In this document: positions 1 to 10,865 of the stretch, one piece after another
Layout of the letters: every line of letters begins with the position of its first letter
Numbering within the stretch: position 1 is the first letter of the stretch
The notes under the pieces: generated by a model
What the model was told of the DNA's origin: nothing
The model's database searches: none
What the model saw: only the letters and a program-made list of their open reading frames with translations
Program-made: the position numbers and the translations under genes
From: Amborella trichopoda
Lineage: Eukaryota > Streptophyta > Magnoliopsida > Amborellales > Amborellaceae
Length of the DNA stretch: 64,000 nt
Reading direction: 5' to 3'
Assembly (NCBI RefSeq): GCF_000471905.2
Contig: NW_006496564.1
Coordinates: forward strand, 117,319-181,318

Positions 1-37
1 ATTTATTTTTCCAATTACTTATTATAATTATAAACTT

Positions 38-977
38 GGGTAATGACATTTTTGTCATTGAAAAAAATGTTGTTTATCTTTTCACCAAAAAAACATAAGT
101 ACTTATTAATATACCTACGTACTTTTAATGAAGGTTTAAAAAATACCCCTCTCGAGATGACAAATATGTCTTTTATTTATTTTTAGTAAAAAAAATCTTA
201 TTTTTAAGAAAAAAATTATATAGAGCTGAGGTCTAAACAATCAAACTAAAGCCCACCTCAAAAATTTCACTAACAAAGGATGTTTTGATGCCAAATACAT
301 CAAATTGATCATCTTTACATCAAAATGCATGGACATGATAAAAAAATGGATTTCAAGTATTAGAAATAGGGCATCTTGTAACACATTTTTGGACCATCCA
401 TTTTTAAGTTTTTATAGATCTACTCGATCTACACTATTTTTTAAGCTTTAAATTTTAAAATTAAAGATGAAAATATGTTTTAAGGATATCACTAAGATTT
501 TCAATATTGAAACCACATTTATCGACAGTATTTGAAGGTGCGCATTACTTTGATTGTTTAGAGTCATGGCTGTATACAAACTGCGCCTTTATTTATTTTT
601 TATTTTCCTTGCTCATTAAAACTTATAGGATTTCATTGGGTATTAACTGTTGAAGAACTATATACTTGGGTATCTCTATGGGTTACATCCTATTAAATCT
701 TATAGGTTACATTTAGAAAGGGGTATGATCCATCAAAACTACATTAGCAATCCCTATATTTATTTCATGGGTATAAAGTGAATAAAGATATTTTCCTAAC
801 TGAAAAGGATAATGTCAATATTTTCTTTAAAAGATGAGTAACTATGGAGTAAAAATCTAGATATTTTATTAATAGAACTACCTTTGTCTTTTTGTCAAAA
901 TTTAAAGAACACTTTATAACTTTTTAGTGAAAAGATAAACAATACCCTTTTTAATGACAAAAATGTCATTACTCAAT
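38..977. repeat. Inverted-repeat element, ends about 65 bp
   Basis: The segment 38-103 (containing TAATGACATTTTTGTCATT and TGTTTATCTTTTCACC) recurs in reverse complement at about 912-977. The roughly 800 bp between them is AT-rich and has no coding signal. The layout fits an old MITE or foldback element. Homology fades outside the arms, so the true ends and any target duplication are not settled, and the left end may lie outside the window. Confidence 0.6.
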
Positions 978-1010
978 TTGTAGCTATGGAGTACACTCTT
1001 TGAAATATAA

Positions 1011-1565
1011 AAGTTACAAGAGTAATGACTTGAAAATTTTAAAAATAACATATTCATAATTTTTAATTGTTTTTAAAGTTCAATCATCATTCAAAAAGTC
1101 AAAGAAGTCTTTTTTAATTTGAAAATTGAGTTTTGAAATATTCTAAAATGTCCAAATATGCTTTCCAAAATAAATGTTTGATTAAAAATCATTTTTGAAC
1201 ATGTAAGGGCATTTTTTGTTAGAAGTTCTTGAAATACTAAATTCTAAATTCACCTCTAGCATATTACATTCAAGAATAATAAATGTGTGTATGTATATGT
1301 ATTCGAAAACGACTGCTGACCACAAATATGTCATTTATTTTAGAAAGGGCATTTTGATCTTTTTTTATATTCCTTTCCAAATCTCATTTTCAAATTTAAA
1401 AAAATTTCTTTAACTTTTTTATTACAAATATTCCTTCACAAATTTTTCTAGCAAGTCATTGTTGTAATTATAATAAGGGCAGTTGTTATAAAAAATTTAG
1501 AGTATGAAAGTTTATGTTCACCATTAGTATGATACACATGTGTGTTCGTGTCACTATTGTATTAT
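1011..1565. other. AT-rich intergenic DNA, nothing recognised
   Basis: I see no coding, RNA or repeat signal here. Short open frames are what AT-rich random sequence gives. Confidence 0.6.
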
Positions 1566-1930
1566 AGTAATGAAATCATTCTTTTGGAAAATCATCCTAG
1601 AGGCATTTCTATGATCCCAAATTTTGCACTTGTATTTTTTTTATCCCAGCAATGAATTTCAAAAAAAAAAAGAAGAAAAGAAAAAAAATGAGAACTTACC
1701 CCTACAAAAGGTGAAAATGAGTAGCTCACCAACCATGAATCCAACTAATAATGAAATCAATCCTTTAGAAAATCATCATCATCAAGGCATTTGTATGATC
1801 CCAAATTTTACGCTTTTATTTTTTTATCCCAGCAATGAAAACCAAAAAAGAAAAAAAAAATTGAAACTTGTCCCTACAAAAGGTGAAAATGAGTCGTACA
1901 CCAACAATGAATCCAGACCATCCATTTCGT
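1566..1930. repeat. Imperfect tandem duplication of about 185 bp
   Basis: The block running from AAATCATCCTAGAGGCATTT through ATGATCCCAAATTTT, TTATCCCAGCAATGAA and CTACAAAAGGTGAAAATGAG occurs twice, at about 1,566-1,750 and 1,751-1,930. The second copy ends in a phrase (ACCAACAATGAATCCAGACC) that has a relative near 18,475-18,540, so the unit belongs to a dispersed repeat family. The open frame across it only reflects the repeat. Confidence 0.75.
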
Positions 1931-2074
1931 GGACCTTGAGATCTAGGCCTCTAAGAACTAAAAATTATTTTATTTTTTAGAAGAATTTTTCATCCATTGC
2001 CTATGAGGCTACCTAAAAATTTGGAATTTAAAAAAAAAGAATCCATCTAAGGTCTAGATATAACCCTTCGGTCA

Positions 2075-2400
2075 AAGGACACGGTTTATTTGTGGCCAAG
2101 CCCGCATATGTAGAAATGCGGGCTTGGCGATAAATTTACTTTTAAATATAATTTGATCCTAATTTTTAGAGAATATATAATATTTAACATGGAGAACATA
2201 AATATGAAAAAATAAATAAATTTTGATAACTAGAAATAATAGTTATATTAAGAAAACATTTGGACCGTTAGTTAAAATTGTTTTTAGATGGACCACGTAT
2301 TTACATCCATCTTTAAGATGGATGCTTTATACCTCTGGGCAATATGTAGAAATGCGGTTCAGTGTGCATGAAACAATTTTTCCCTGTCAAATAGATGGCC
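2075..2400 (+). repeat. Dispersed repeat, copy 1
   Basis: About 325 bp that match 23,110-23,635 in reverse complement. Shared blocks include GGACACGG, ATGTAGAAATG, ATATGAAAAAATAAATAAAT, TTGTTTTTAGATGGACCAC and ATGGATGCTTTATACCTC. No protein-coding signal is visible. The family is unidentified and could be a small non-autonomous DNA element. This copy carries a 13-bp palindrome that copy 2 lacks. Confidence 0.75.
2095..2128. repeat. Perfect 13-bp stem, 8-nt loop
   Basis: GCCAAGCCCGCAT at 2,095-2,107 is exactly complementary to ATGCGGGCTTGGC at 2,116-2,128. It is a GC-rich hairpin in a very AT-rich neighbourhood. There is no T-run after it and no gene beside it, so a terminator role is not supported. 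Confidence 0.85.
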
Positions 2401-3688
2401 TATGTGCATTAACTTTAAAAAAAAGACAATTTTATTGTCATGTTTTCAAATTTAAGTTTTTTTAGATTGTTGATCATCGTGAATTAAGTATGTGATTAAA
2501 AATTAAGATCAAATAGTGCTCATCATGATTTTCTAAGGTGTGTTTTATTATAAATTATAAAACAGTTACATTATATCATGAGAAAATATCTCTGTACACC
2601 CTCTTTTTAAGTGTCATTTCTCAACAGACCCAAGATTTCAAAGCATATTTTGCAGCATAGAGATCTTATGAATTATATCTTTTAACCCCCAAGACCAACT
2701 GTACCCTAGCTAAAAAAAAAGTCCAAATGGCATCATTTTTCTATTTCTAAACCCCTTCTCTCTATCTATCTCTCTCTCTTTCCATGCTTATCCCCAAATC
2801 TCTCTCTGCTTTGTTTTAATATTAAGAAAATGAGATTTTTCAAAAGATATATTTTTAATATTAAAAAAAAAGAGATTTGGGGTGAAACATATGAAAAGAA
2901 AGAAGGAAGTTTAGAGAGAAACAGATAAAAGGATGTCTTTTGAACTTTTTTTTTATTTTTTGGTAGAGATGATCTAGAGGGTTAGAAATATAATATATAT
3001 GGCATCTCTATGTCCTAAATCTCTTGAAAACTTGGGCAAGTGCATGAGTCAACTAACTCACTATATATGTCTCCAAAATAAAATATCCAAATCATCAATA
3101 AAAATAACGTGACGATGTGATATTGATGGTCTATTGAAAATATATAGACCTTTATATGTGGTTTCACCCATATATAAAGCATATGTGATTAGTATTCCCA
3201 ACCATTAGATCTGAATGGGCAGCTTTAGTTATAATAATATGTATAGGATTACCTTATTATCATCTTGACATGAATTATGGGAAAGTTCCCATCGTCCATA
3301 TCTTGCATGAAGAAAAACAATGTTTTGATAGAATAATATGATCAAAATATCACTGCATGATGTAGTGACATTTTGGTCAAATTTTCATCTAAAATATCAT
3401 TTGTTTATTTTTATATGATGCTTGACGCCATGAGAAGTGCACACACTCTAAAGTTTATATCAAGATGATTGTAATATAAAATATGAAAATAAAATACTCC
3501 ATGCCATTTGATTAATATCATATGCTTAATGGTTAACTTATAATATTTGGCTAGAGTAATAGCAGTTATTCATTTAGATTAGACGTCTGGAAAGAGAGTA
3601 ACATCTAAAATTTGCTTAGCAATAATAATTGTGCATAGAAATACATAGAAATATATGAGCATTCAGAAATAGTCATGTGAGAATAACT
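2401..3688. other. AT-rich intergenic DNA, no gene seen
   Basis: The stretch contains short CT-rich and purine-rich runs (around 2,755-2,820 and 2,880-2,930). I find no coding sequence, RNA gene or terminal repeat. Confidence 0.6.
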
Positions 3689-4762
3689 TGTAAGCACACT
3701 ATTAGACCCCTTTTACCCTAAGCCTCATTTATGCAAGCCGAGTGGTGCATGTGATACGTGGGTGGGTCAACAGTGTGCTCTGGGGGTTTCCCAAAAGAAT
3801 CATCCAACATATATATTACTTTTGGTGTGATTAGCTACACTCATAAAGATACAGCTGTTTATGTGACAATTATATATGAGATGGGTGAGTACCACTCTTC
3901 CTTGATGGTGAAATAGGCTAAGCTATGAGGCATCGGGTAAATGGTGTGCTCATAGGTTGGCTGACAATTAAAGACCCTTGGTGTAAGACCTTAGACAAGA
4001 TGATGTGGGATGACATCTATGGCGTGACTAGATGGCTCAATTTGATGGGACATGGGCACAAACTATGTGTAAGAGGTGAGCCATACACCTCGCTAGGTGG
4101 GGATTGTGATTTCTACTGTGGGTTCAAATATATACCTGCCTTGACATGGGCATATGTAATGCTCATGAGCCATATGATAGTGGTAGTGCATGTATGAGTG
4201 GGTGAGTGAACTCAATGACACGTTATAATTGAACTATGATGGTGCACGGTTAGACATGACCCTAAATAGTGGGCTAACTAGGTGTAACCAACCCTCCCAT
4301 CAGGAAGCCATGGTGAGAGAATTGAGGGAGTGAGGAGGTGGTTGTACCAAACACCATTAGTGGCGGACTGTTATGCACGTTCCTAGAAAGTACGAGGTTG
4401 TAGGGATCATGAGCGGTTGTATGTAACTAACTTAGAGTGTATGGTGACCAGATGGCCTCCATACAGGTCATGGTGGCGGTATGACCTACGTGTGCACAAC
4501 TATTGAAATTCAAATTTGTAGCCTAGAGTTATAAGAAGCCCCTGCTCAGCTTCTGGTTAGGGGAGTCTGTGGCTACACACATTGCAAGTGTATGTAGAAT
4601 ACCAATGGACTACAGCCCTTGACTATTGCTTATATGTATGCATGGTTGTGCTCTATTTCTTTCTCTGGTGGGGGCCTGTGGAAGGTTGGCCTAGCCTTGG
4701 TTATGCGAGAGCTGAAGATTGGCACTGCACGAGGTGTGTAGTGAGAATTCACCCCTTTGACA
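3689..4762 (+). repeat. 5' LTR of the gag-only element
   Basis: It begins TGTAAGCACAC and ends in CA two bases before the primer binding site. The same sequence recurs at about 6,395-7,417, for example GACAATTAAAGACCC, AAGAGGTGAGCCATAC and TATAAGAA, with many differences. Confidence 0.8.
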
Positions 4763-4764
4763 GT

Positions 4765-4777
4765 TGGTATCAGAGCC
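4765..4777 (+). promoter_or_regulatory. Primer binding site for initiator tRNA-Met
   Basis: TGGTATCAGAGCC is the classic plant retrotransposon primer site, complementary to the 3' end of initiator methionine tRNA. It lies 2 bp after the LTR end, where it should be. Confidence 0.9.
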
Positions 4778-4929
4778 AAACGGTTGGTTAGCGACTGTGA
4801 CCATAGCTGGTCGTATAGCTGATGTGCAAAATTATGTGAATCAACTCGAGAAGTATTTACCCACCCTTGTGGTCTAGGACAGTTGGTTGGGGTGGAAATT
4901 TATTGTCTTAGAGGCATAGATCCAAGCTT

Positions 4930-5700
4930 TAGCGATTAAAGTGAACAACCGTTCTGGCATCTGTGATGCTCATATGGGAGGGAAAATGGATGACCTAAAG
5001 ACCTTCATGGAGTCCTTTGAGGCTAACCATATGAACCTGTAGGAGAACATTACTCTTGTAAAGAGGGCCTTGTGTAACACTAATAACATGCTAGAAACTC
5101 GAATTGGGAGGGTTTGAAAGCCACAGGAGTTCAAGGGCCAAAGAGACTCCAAAATGTTTGAGAACTTCTTATGAGATGTGGAGGAGTACTTTGAGAATGC
5201 TTATACCTACCAGGAGGGTCATATTAAAATTTTCTCTATGTATCTAGCTGGAGATGCGAATCTTTGGTGGAAGATGCCTGCCAATGACACCTCAAGGCTC
5301 AAGGTGAGCACATGGGAGGCCTTGAAACAAGAACTAAGGGATCTATTCACTACACAATGTAGCCAGGGTGGTTTGAGAAGCTTTTTAAGAAAGTATTGCT
5401 AGACAAGCTCGATGGGAGACTATATGAAGAAGTTTGCATCTCTGACGTTGGATATACTAACCATGATAGAAAGGGACCGATTATTCACTTCGTGTCTGGG
5501 CTGCAAGATTTGCCCCAGGACAAGCTCAAGAGGAATGCTACGGCAGTAGCTGCAGCCAACACATTTTGATCTTCATGGGGTTGTTGAGCCAAACCATGTG
5601 GATGGACCATCGAGGGTGGTGATGGTGAGATGATGGTGGGTGTATCGCACCGGCACCAGATCTGAGAAGGGAACAACTAAAGAGAGAGCCACCTTAGAAG
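4930..5700 (+). pseudogene. Decayed gag of a Ty3/gypsy (chromovirus-like) element
   Basis: The best preserved part, at 5,178-5,402, contains MYLAGDANLWWKM followed by STWEALKQELRDLF. This is the retrotransposon gag hallmark in which a YL-GDA-LWW core is followed by TWE-LK-EL---F. A further family-typical phrase, LPQDKLKRNATAVAAA, is visible just downstream. The frame is broken in several places. No zinc knuckle and no pol sequence follow before the 3' LTR. Capsid was its original function, and nothing suggests present use. Confidence 0.8.
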
Positions 5701-6377
5701 TCCTTCTCAGGCTGTTTAATATATGGAGGTGACCATAAAGCAACAATGGGCTCCAAAAAACATGCCCTCCATATTGTCTTGCTAGTGGGAGTGGATGAGG
5801 AAGCTTCAGTACAGGACTGCTCAATACGCTTGTTGAATGTGGCATAATTGGTAGAGATTGGGGCATAGGCTTGGGAGGAGTCTAGTCAGGGAGTAGAGAC
5901 TACTGACTCTGAGGAGTCAAAGTGCTAAATTAGGTAGGATCGTCATGAGGAAACCATATGTGGTTAATGTGGGTCAGTGGGAAGGGTCCATTGACTCAAT
6001 ATGGCTAGTGGGAGGTGTGATAGGGCAAACCATCAACCTAGTCCTTACAAGAAAAAGAAGAGGAGATTTGGCAACTTATACAAGTATCATAGGAACTGGT
6101 CGACCGCTGGTTAGGTTGGTAGAAGACTATCCTCTTGAGGCTACAAGTGAGCGTAGTAGCAGCAATAGACCTAGGCACGCACCCAGACACATAGTAGCAG
6201 CGCAAGGATCAAATCATGTATGGAAGGGCGAAGGACCTAACCATGTGTGGATGAGCAAAGGACATCGTAGCAGCAGTGAAATTGACCAAAGTGTGAAATA
6301 AGCTAAACAGTAGTCTTGGTCTGGAAAACCATGGATGTTAGTTGAGGTCATGGTTTACTTCCGATGAGGTCATCGAA

Positions 6378-6394
6378 GATTAGGTGTGGGGGGC
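6378..6394 (+). promoter_or_regulatory. Polypurine tract candidate
   Basis: A short purine-rich run with a G tract (GGTGTGGGGGG) sits immediately before the second LTR, the expected position for plus-strand priming. Confidence 0.5.
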
Positions 6395-7417
6395 TTAGCA
6401 GACACTGTTTCCCCTTAAGCCTTATGTGTGCAAACCGAGTGATGTATATGGTGCGTGGGTGGGTCATGTGCATGGATCGAGGAACCCCCGTAATGCATCA
6501 TCTAGCATATATGCTATTGTGGCAGGATTCACTATCTCATGAAGTTTCAGTTCTTTATGTAGAGAGTGGTGAGTACCTCTCTTCTTTGATTGTGCAACAG
6601 GTCAAGGTGTGCGGTATTAGGTGCATGGTGTACACACATGTGAGTTGACAATTAAAGACCCTAGGTGCAAGACCTTGTGCGGGAAGATGTGGGATGATGG
6701 TTATGGCATGACGGAATAGATCGATCTAAAGGGATATGGGCGAACCATGTACAAGAGGTGAGCCATACCCCTAGCTAGGCAAGTGTGGGCTGTAACAGTT
6801 ACTAAGGGTTCAAAATATGTAACTGACCCAACATGGGCTTATGTGACAGCCATGAGCCATGTGAGAATGGCAGTGCATGCGTGAGTGGGCGAGTCGACCC
6901 AAGGAACCTTTGTAGCTAAAGCATGCTAGTACATTACTAGTCACGACCCTAGATAGTGAACTGTCTAGGTGTAACCCCTCCCATCAAAGAGTCATCGGGG
7001 AGGTGGTTATAACAACCACCATGAGTGGTGGGCTATTATGCTCATGCTTAGCTCCCACAGGATTGTGGGTATCATATGCGATTATGTGTAACCAACTTAG
7101 AACGTGCGGTGGTCAGGTGGCCTCCATCGAAGGCATGGTGTGTATCGTGTGGTTGAAATTTGAATTTGTAACCTAGGTCTATAAGAACCCCTTGCTCATC
7201 TCGTGGTTGGGGAGTCCATGGATATATACTTTGCAAGTGTATAGTGGAATACAAGTGAGCTACAACCCTTGACTTTTGCTAGCATTCCTTATGCATGATT
7301 GTGCTCTCTCTCACTCTCTCATGTGGGCATGTGAAAGGTGGGCCTAACCTTGGTTGTGTGAGAACTGAGAGTTGGTGCTGTATGGGGTGTGTAGTACAAA
7401 TTTACCCCTTTGACGCA
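6395..7417 (+). repeat. 3' LTR of the gag-only element
   Basis: Direct repeat of 3,689-4,762. It ends near ACCCCTTTGAC, matching the 5' LTR end ACCCCTTTGACA. The exact right edge is uncertain by a few bases. Confidence 0.75.
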
Positions 7418-7852
7418 CTTCACCCATTACTCTAATGTGTAGAGGTGTGAAAATGGGCCTATATCCTAGCATCTCTCGCTTCTATTATAACCAGTATTAC
7501 ATCGACACTCCCTCGGAGCTTCGTGTCATGTGTAACATGTTAATTACGTGATAAAATTTGATACTTAATTATATTAAAGATAAACAAAATATTCACCAAA
7601 AGGTTCACAATAGTACTTCAACTTGTATGGTTTTCATTTCATCTCACCACCACCACGTATGACGCCGGCTCCATATTTACATCTCAATTCCATTGGAAAC
7701 AAAAACCACATGTAATTATAACAAGAAATATAATATTTTATTTATAAGAATTAATTATATAGCATATCTGCAATATAGGCTTTTTCACATATAATACACA
7801 TAGACAACATGCATTATCTTAGTTCCTATATAAAATTAGTATCACACGTAGT
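7418..7852. other. Intergenic DNA, nothing recognised
   Basis: AT-rich sequence with no coding or repeat signal that I can identify. Confidence 0.55.
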
Positions 7853-8188
7853 GTTACCAGAATCGAACCAACCATCAAACTAGTGAGGGGTTTGGTCCAG
7901 TTAAAATCGGTGCAACCACTAAGCAAACTGGTTGAATCAGATTTTAGAGAAAAAAAAGTAAAATAGATATGATAGTTCAAAAACATAACGTGTATTAAAA
8001 TTTTTGCCAACTTCATTAGGGTGGTCGAGATAGGTAAAACTAACTGGTCTGACTGGCCAAAACCAGTGAAACAATAGTTTTGACATGTTTTCAGACAAAA
8101 ATAGTATTTATTTTGGACCAGACTGACCAAGATACTAGTCGGCAATTCAACTGAACGGACTACTAGCTTAGTCTGGCCCCTCGGTAAC
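7853..8188. mobile_element. MITE-like element with GTTACC ends
   Basis: It begins GTTACCAGAATCGAACC and ends GGCCCCTCGGTAAC, so the termini are GTTACC and its complement. The body is rich in variants of CTGGTC, ACCAGT and GGTTT. A second member lies at 27,855-28,083 with GTTATC ends and the shared phrase CAAACTAGTGAGGGGTTTGGTC (there with CC for CT near its start). No coding capacity. The superfamily is not certain and no clear target duplication was found. Confidence 0.65.
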
Positions 8189-8500
8189 TATTATTACTTT
8201 ATTATATAATAGCTTGATGGTCTTTATACTAGCTATTAATATAAATCAATATAGTAAAATCATTTATGAAGAAATATCATTGTTTTAAGTAATGAGCAAA
8301 TTTGGCTGCACACTTTTCAGACAGTGAAAAAATGGGTGTCATTATCTACTCTTGAATTGATTTGAGTATGATTTATATGTATTGCACATGATATGCAAAT
8401 AATGGTAGATGATTACATAATATTTCTAATAAAAAAAATTCCAAAACTGATGTGTGTGTGTATGAGTAGGAAAATATGAAATAAAGCAAATGAGAAATAA
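8189..8500. other. Intergenic DNA, nothing recognised
   Basis: AT-rich sequence between a MITE and the decayed end of the copia element. The left edge of the copia LTR may lie in or just beyond this stretch. Confidence 0.5.
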
Positions 8501-8777
8501 AACTTACTAACACTGAGATTTATGAAATTCACCTTTTCAGGCTACGCTCAAGGGAGAAAGATACGGATCCACTATTAAAATAATAGTTACAATGTTCTTC
8601 CAAGAAACAAGCTTTCTTGGGATCTCTAATTTCTTTTAGAGGCTTTCTTTCTCTAGGTTCTCTCTGTCAGAGGTTTTAATTTATTTTTTAAAGGCTCTCT
8701 CTCTCTAAAACAAAAGGTTCACTCTTTCTCTCTCAAACAGTATATCTCTCTCTTCTTCTTTTCTCTAAATGCAAGGT

Positions 8778-8820
<43 letters not shown>

Positions 8821-9154
8821 TCTTGTTCTCTCCCATAAAAGGCTCCCTGTATTTTTCTAATACACCAAGAAGAGGACCACACAAACTTAAAAGAGAAGAC
8901 ATGAAACCCCACATTTTTACTTTTATGGGTGACCAGAGAGAGTATCCCATAACAATATATAAGGTGGCTCATCTCTATCTCTTTTTAACTAAGAGATAAG
9001 AGAAAATATCTACCCGTAACAATCACGTGAGACTTCCTAATTTTATGAGATAATGACTTGGTCAACAAGTCATCTTTTTCTCTTTTCAAAAATGCCCCTC
9101 TAGCAAAGACAATTCCATTGACACCAGTCCCAAAATGGGATGGAGCACCCAACA
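8500..9154 (-). repeat. 3' LTR of the copia element
   Basis: On the minus strand the tract AGAAGGGGGAGAT (a good polypurine tract) is followed at 9,154 by TGTTGGGTGCTCC, a typical LTR start. The LTR contains a long CT/GA microsatellite at about 8,784-8,816. Its far end is not resolved and 8,500 is only approximate. Confidence 0.65.
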
Positions 9155-9285
9155 ATCTCCCCCTTCTGTTCCATGGGGGAGGTTTTACTTTGCAAATCAA
9201 CAAGGTGCTCAAATTGCACTCATGTCAGTTATGCTTCTGCATAGCTCGTTCTTATCTCTAGCTAAGGCCTTGATCATCTTATCTG

Positions 9286-9930
9286 ATGTATTTGTGTTGG
9301 TATGGATCTTATCTAGATGAACTAACTTCTTCTTTAGAACATCCCGAATCTAATGGTAATGCACATCAATTTGCTTTGTCCTGGAATGGAAGCTCACGTT
9401 CTTGCTCAACTGATAACACTTTTGACTGTCACAAAAGGCAATATACTTGTCGTGTTTCAAGCCTAGCTCCCCGAGGAAATCTTTTCATCCATGTCATCTT
9501 CTTGCAGGCTTCTATAACTACAATGTACTTGGCCTCCATGGTCGATAGAGCCACACACTTTTGCAGTTTGAACCGTCCTGAAACATATCTCCTTGCAAAA
9601 GTTAACAGGTATCCTGAGATTTACTTCCTGGGGTTTACATCTCTAGCAATGTCTGCATCTATGTACCCTTGTAATACACGTTTACCTCTTCCAAAGCACA
9701 AATATACTTTGGAAATTCCTTTGAGGCATCTGAATATCCACTTGACTGCTACTTACTGTACCTTATCAGGATTAGAGATAAATTTGCCCATTACACCAAT
9801 TGGATGTGCGATATTTGGCCTCGTGCACACCATGGTGTACATTAAACTTCTACCACCGACGCATAGGGAAATTTTTATATTTCTTCCTTCTCATTCTCAT
9901 TTGAAGGGCACTGCTTGGCATTTAAAATGA
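9286..9930 (-). pseudogene. Decayed copia RNase H region
   Basis: The minus strand carries the end of a copia polyprotein, including the region that normally reads KHIDV-YH-IRD, here near 9,340-9,380. The open frame on the plus strand over this stretch is an antisense shadow. The gene is broken. Confidence 0.65.
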
Positions 9931-9939
9931 CTTCCAAGT

Positions 9940-10860
9940 GGGAAGCCGACATGTTTTGCCTTGCTCATGCTGAACCTTTCGAGCATTTTATGAATGTACA
10001 TTTCTTATGACAACCATAACTTTCCAACCTTCCTGTAATGAGAGATCTTCGTGCCCATGATCTGTTGAGCATGTCCTAAGTCCATGGAAAATTCATTGCT
10101 CAACTCTTCTTTCAACTTGACAATTGTGCTAATCTTCTCATCAACAATTAGCATGTCATCAACATATAGTAAAACATTTATGAAGTTATCATCGGAGAAC
10201 TTCTTGACGAATGCACAATGGTATGAGACTGTCCTTTTATACCCATCGCTCCTCATTAAAGAATCAAACTTCTTGTATGCCTTGGAGGCTGTTTCAGCCC
10301 ATATAGGATCTTTTCTAGCTTGCAAACTATGTGTTATGTTCCTTTTAACTTGAATCCTTCTGGCTACTCCGTATATATCTCTTCTTCTAAATCATCATAG
10401 AGACAATCTTGACATCTAGCTGCTCTATCTCTGCATTCAAACTTGTAGCCAGACCTAACATCATATGGACTGATGACCCTTTCCCCATGGGAGAAAATAT
10501 TTCATCAAAATTGATACCTTTTTTTTGCCCACGACCAACCTTGCCTTGTACCTTGAATGTGGGCTTTTCTTTTCAGTATTTATCTTGATGATCCACTTAT
10601 GTTGCCTTCTTGCCTTTAGGAAACTTTACCAGGTGATAGGTGTGGTTCTCATGCAAGGATTCTATCTCTTCTTATATAGCTTTAACTCACTCCTCTTGTT
10701 ATTCCTCGGTGTTAGCTTCCTGGTAGCTTTTTAGTTCACCCTCTTCAGTGTATAAGATATACTATGATGCATGGTATCTGGTAGAGGGTTTATGTTCTCT
10801 AGAGGACCTTCTCAATTCAAATGTAGGTGGCACTTCTTGAACATATTGTTTCCCTTATTA
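9940..10860 (-). pseudogene. Decayed copia reverse transcriptase
   Basis: The catalytic signature LLYVDDMLIV is readable at about 10,130-10,170, followed by KLKEELSNEFSMDLG and KLWLS, all typical of copia reverse transcriptase. The amino-terminal part runs rightwards until it is cut by the solo LTR at 10,865. It is a broken fossil with roughly half a dozen or more breaks. Confidence 0.85.
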
Positions 10861-10865
10861 CGCAT

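Larger units (their letters stand above)
3689..7417 (+). mobile_element. Gag-only LTR retrotransposon (TR-GAG type), broken
   Basis: This is a compact Ty3/gypsy-derived element with two direct LTRs of about 1.05 kb, a primer binding site, and an interior of only about 1.6 kb. The interior shows gag similarity and no protease, reverse transcriptase or integrase. That matches the plant group of terminal-repeat elements with only a GAG gene, which must be mobilised by a full-length relative. The gag gene is decayed with several breaks. The two LTRs differ by about a quarter of their positions by eye, so the insertion is old, of the order of ten million years at grass-like rates and more at slower rates. 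No clear target duplication was found. Confidence 0.8.

Noticed and set aside
2095-2128. Transcription terminator or microRNA precursor
   Set aside because: The stem is only 13 bp, has no neighbouring gene or T-run, and sits inside a dispersed repeat.
8733-8999. Overlapping frames with Arg-Glu or Ser-Leu repeats
   Set aside because: They are products of the CT microsatellite in the copia LTR.
9286-9930. 214-codon plus-strand frame
   Set aside because: It is antisense to the copia RNase H region and has no family match of its own.
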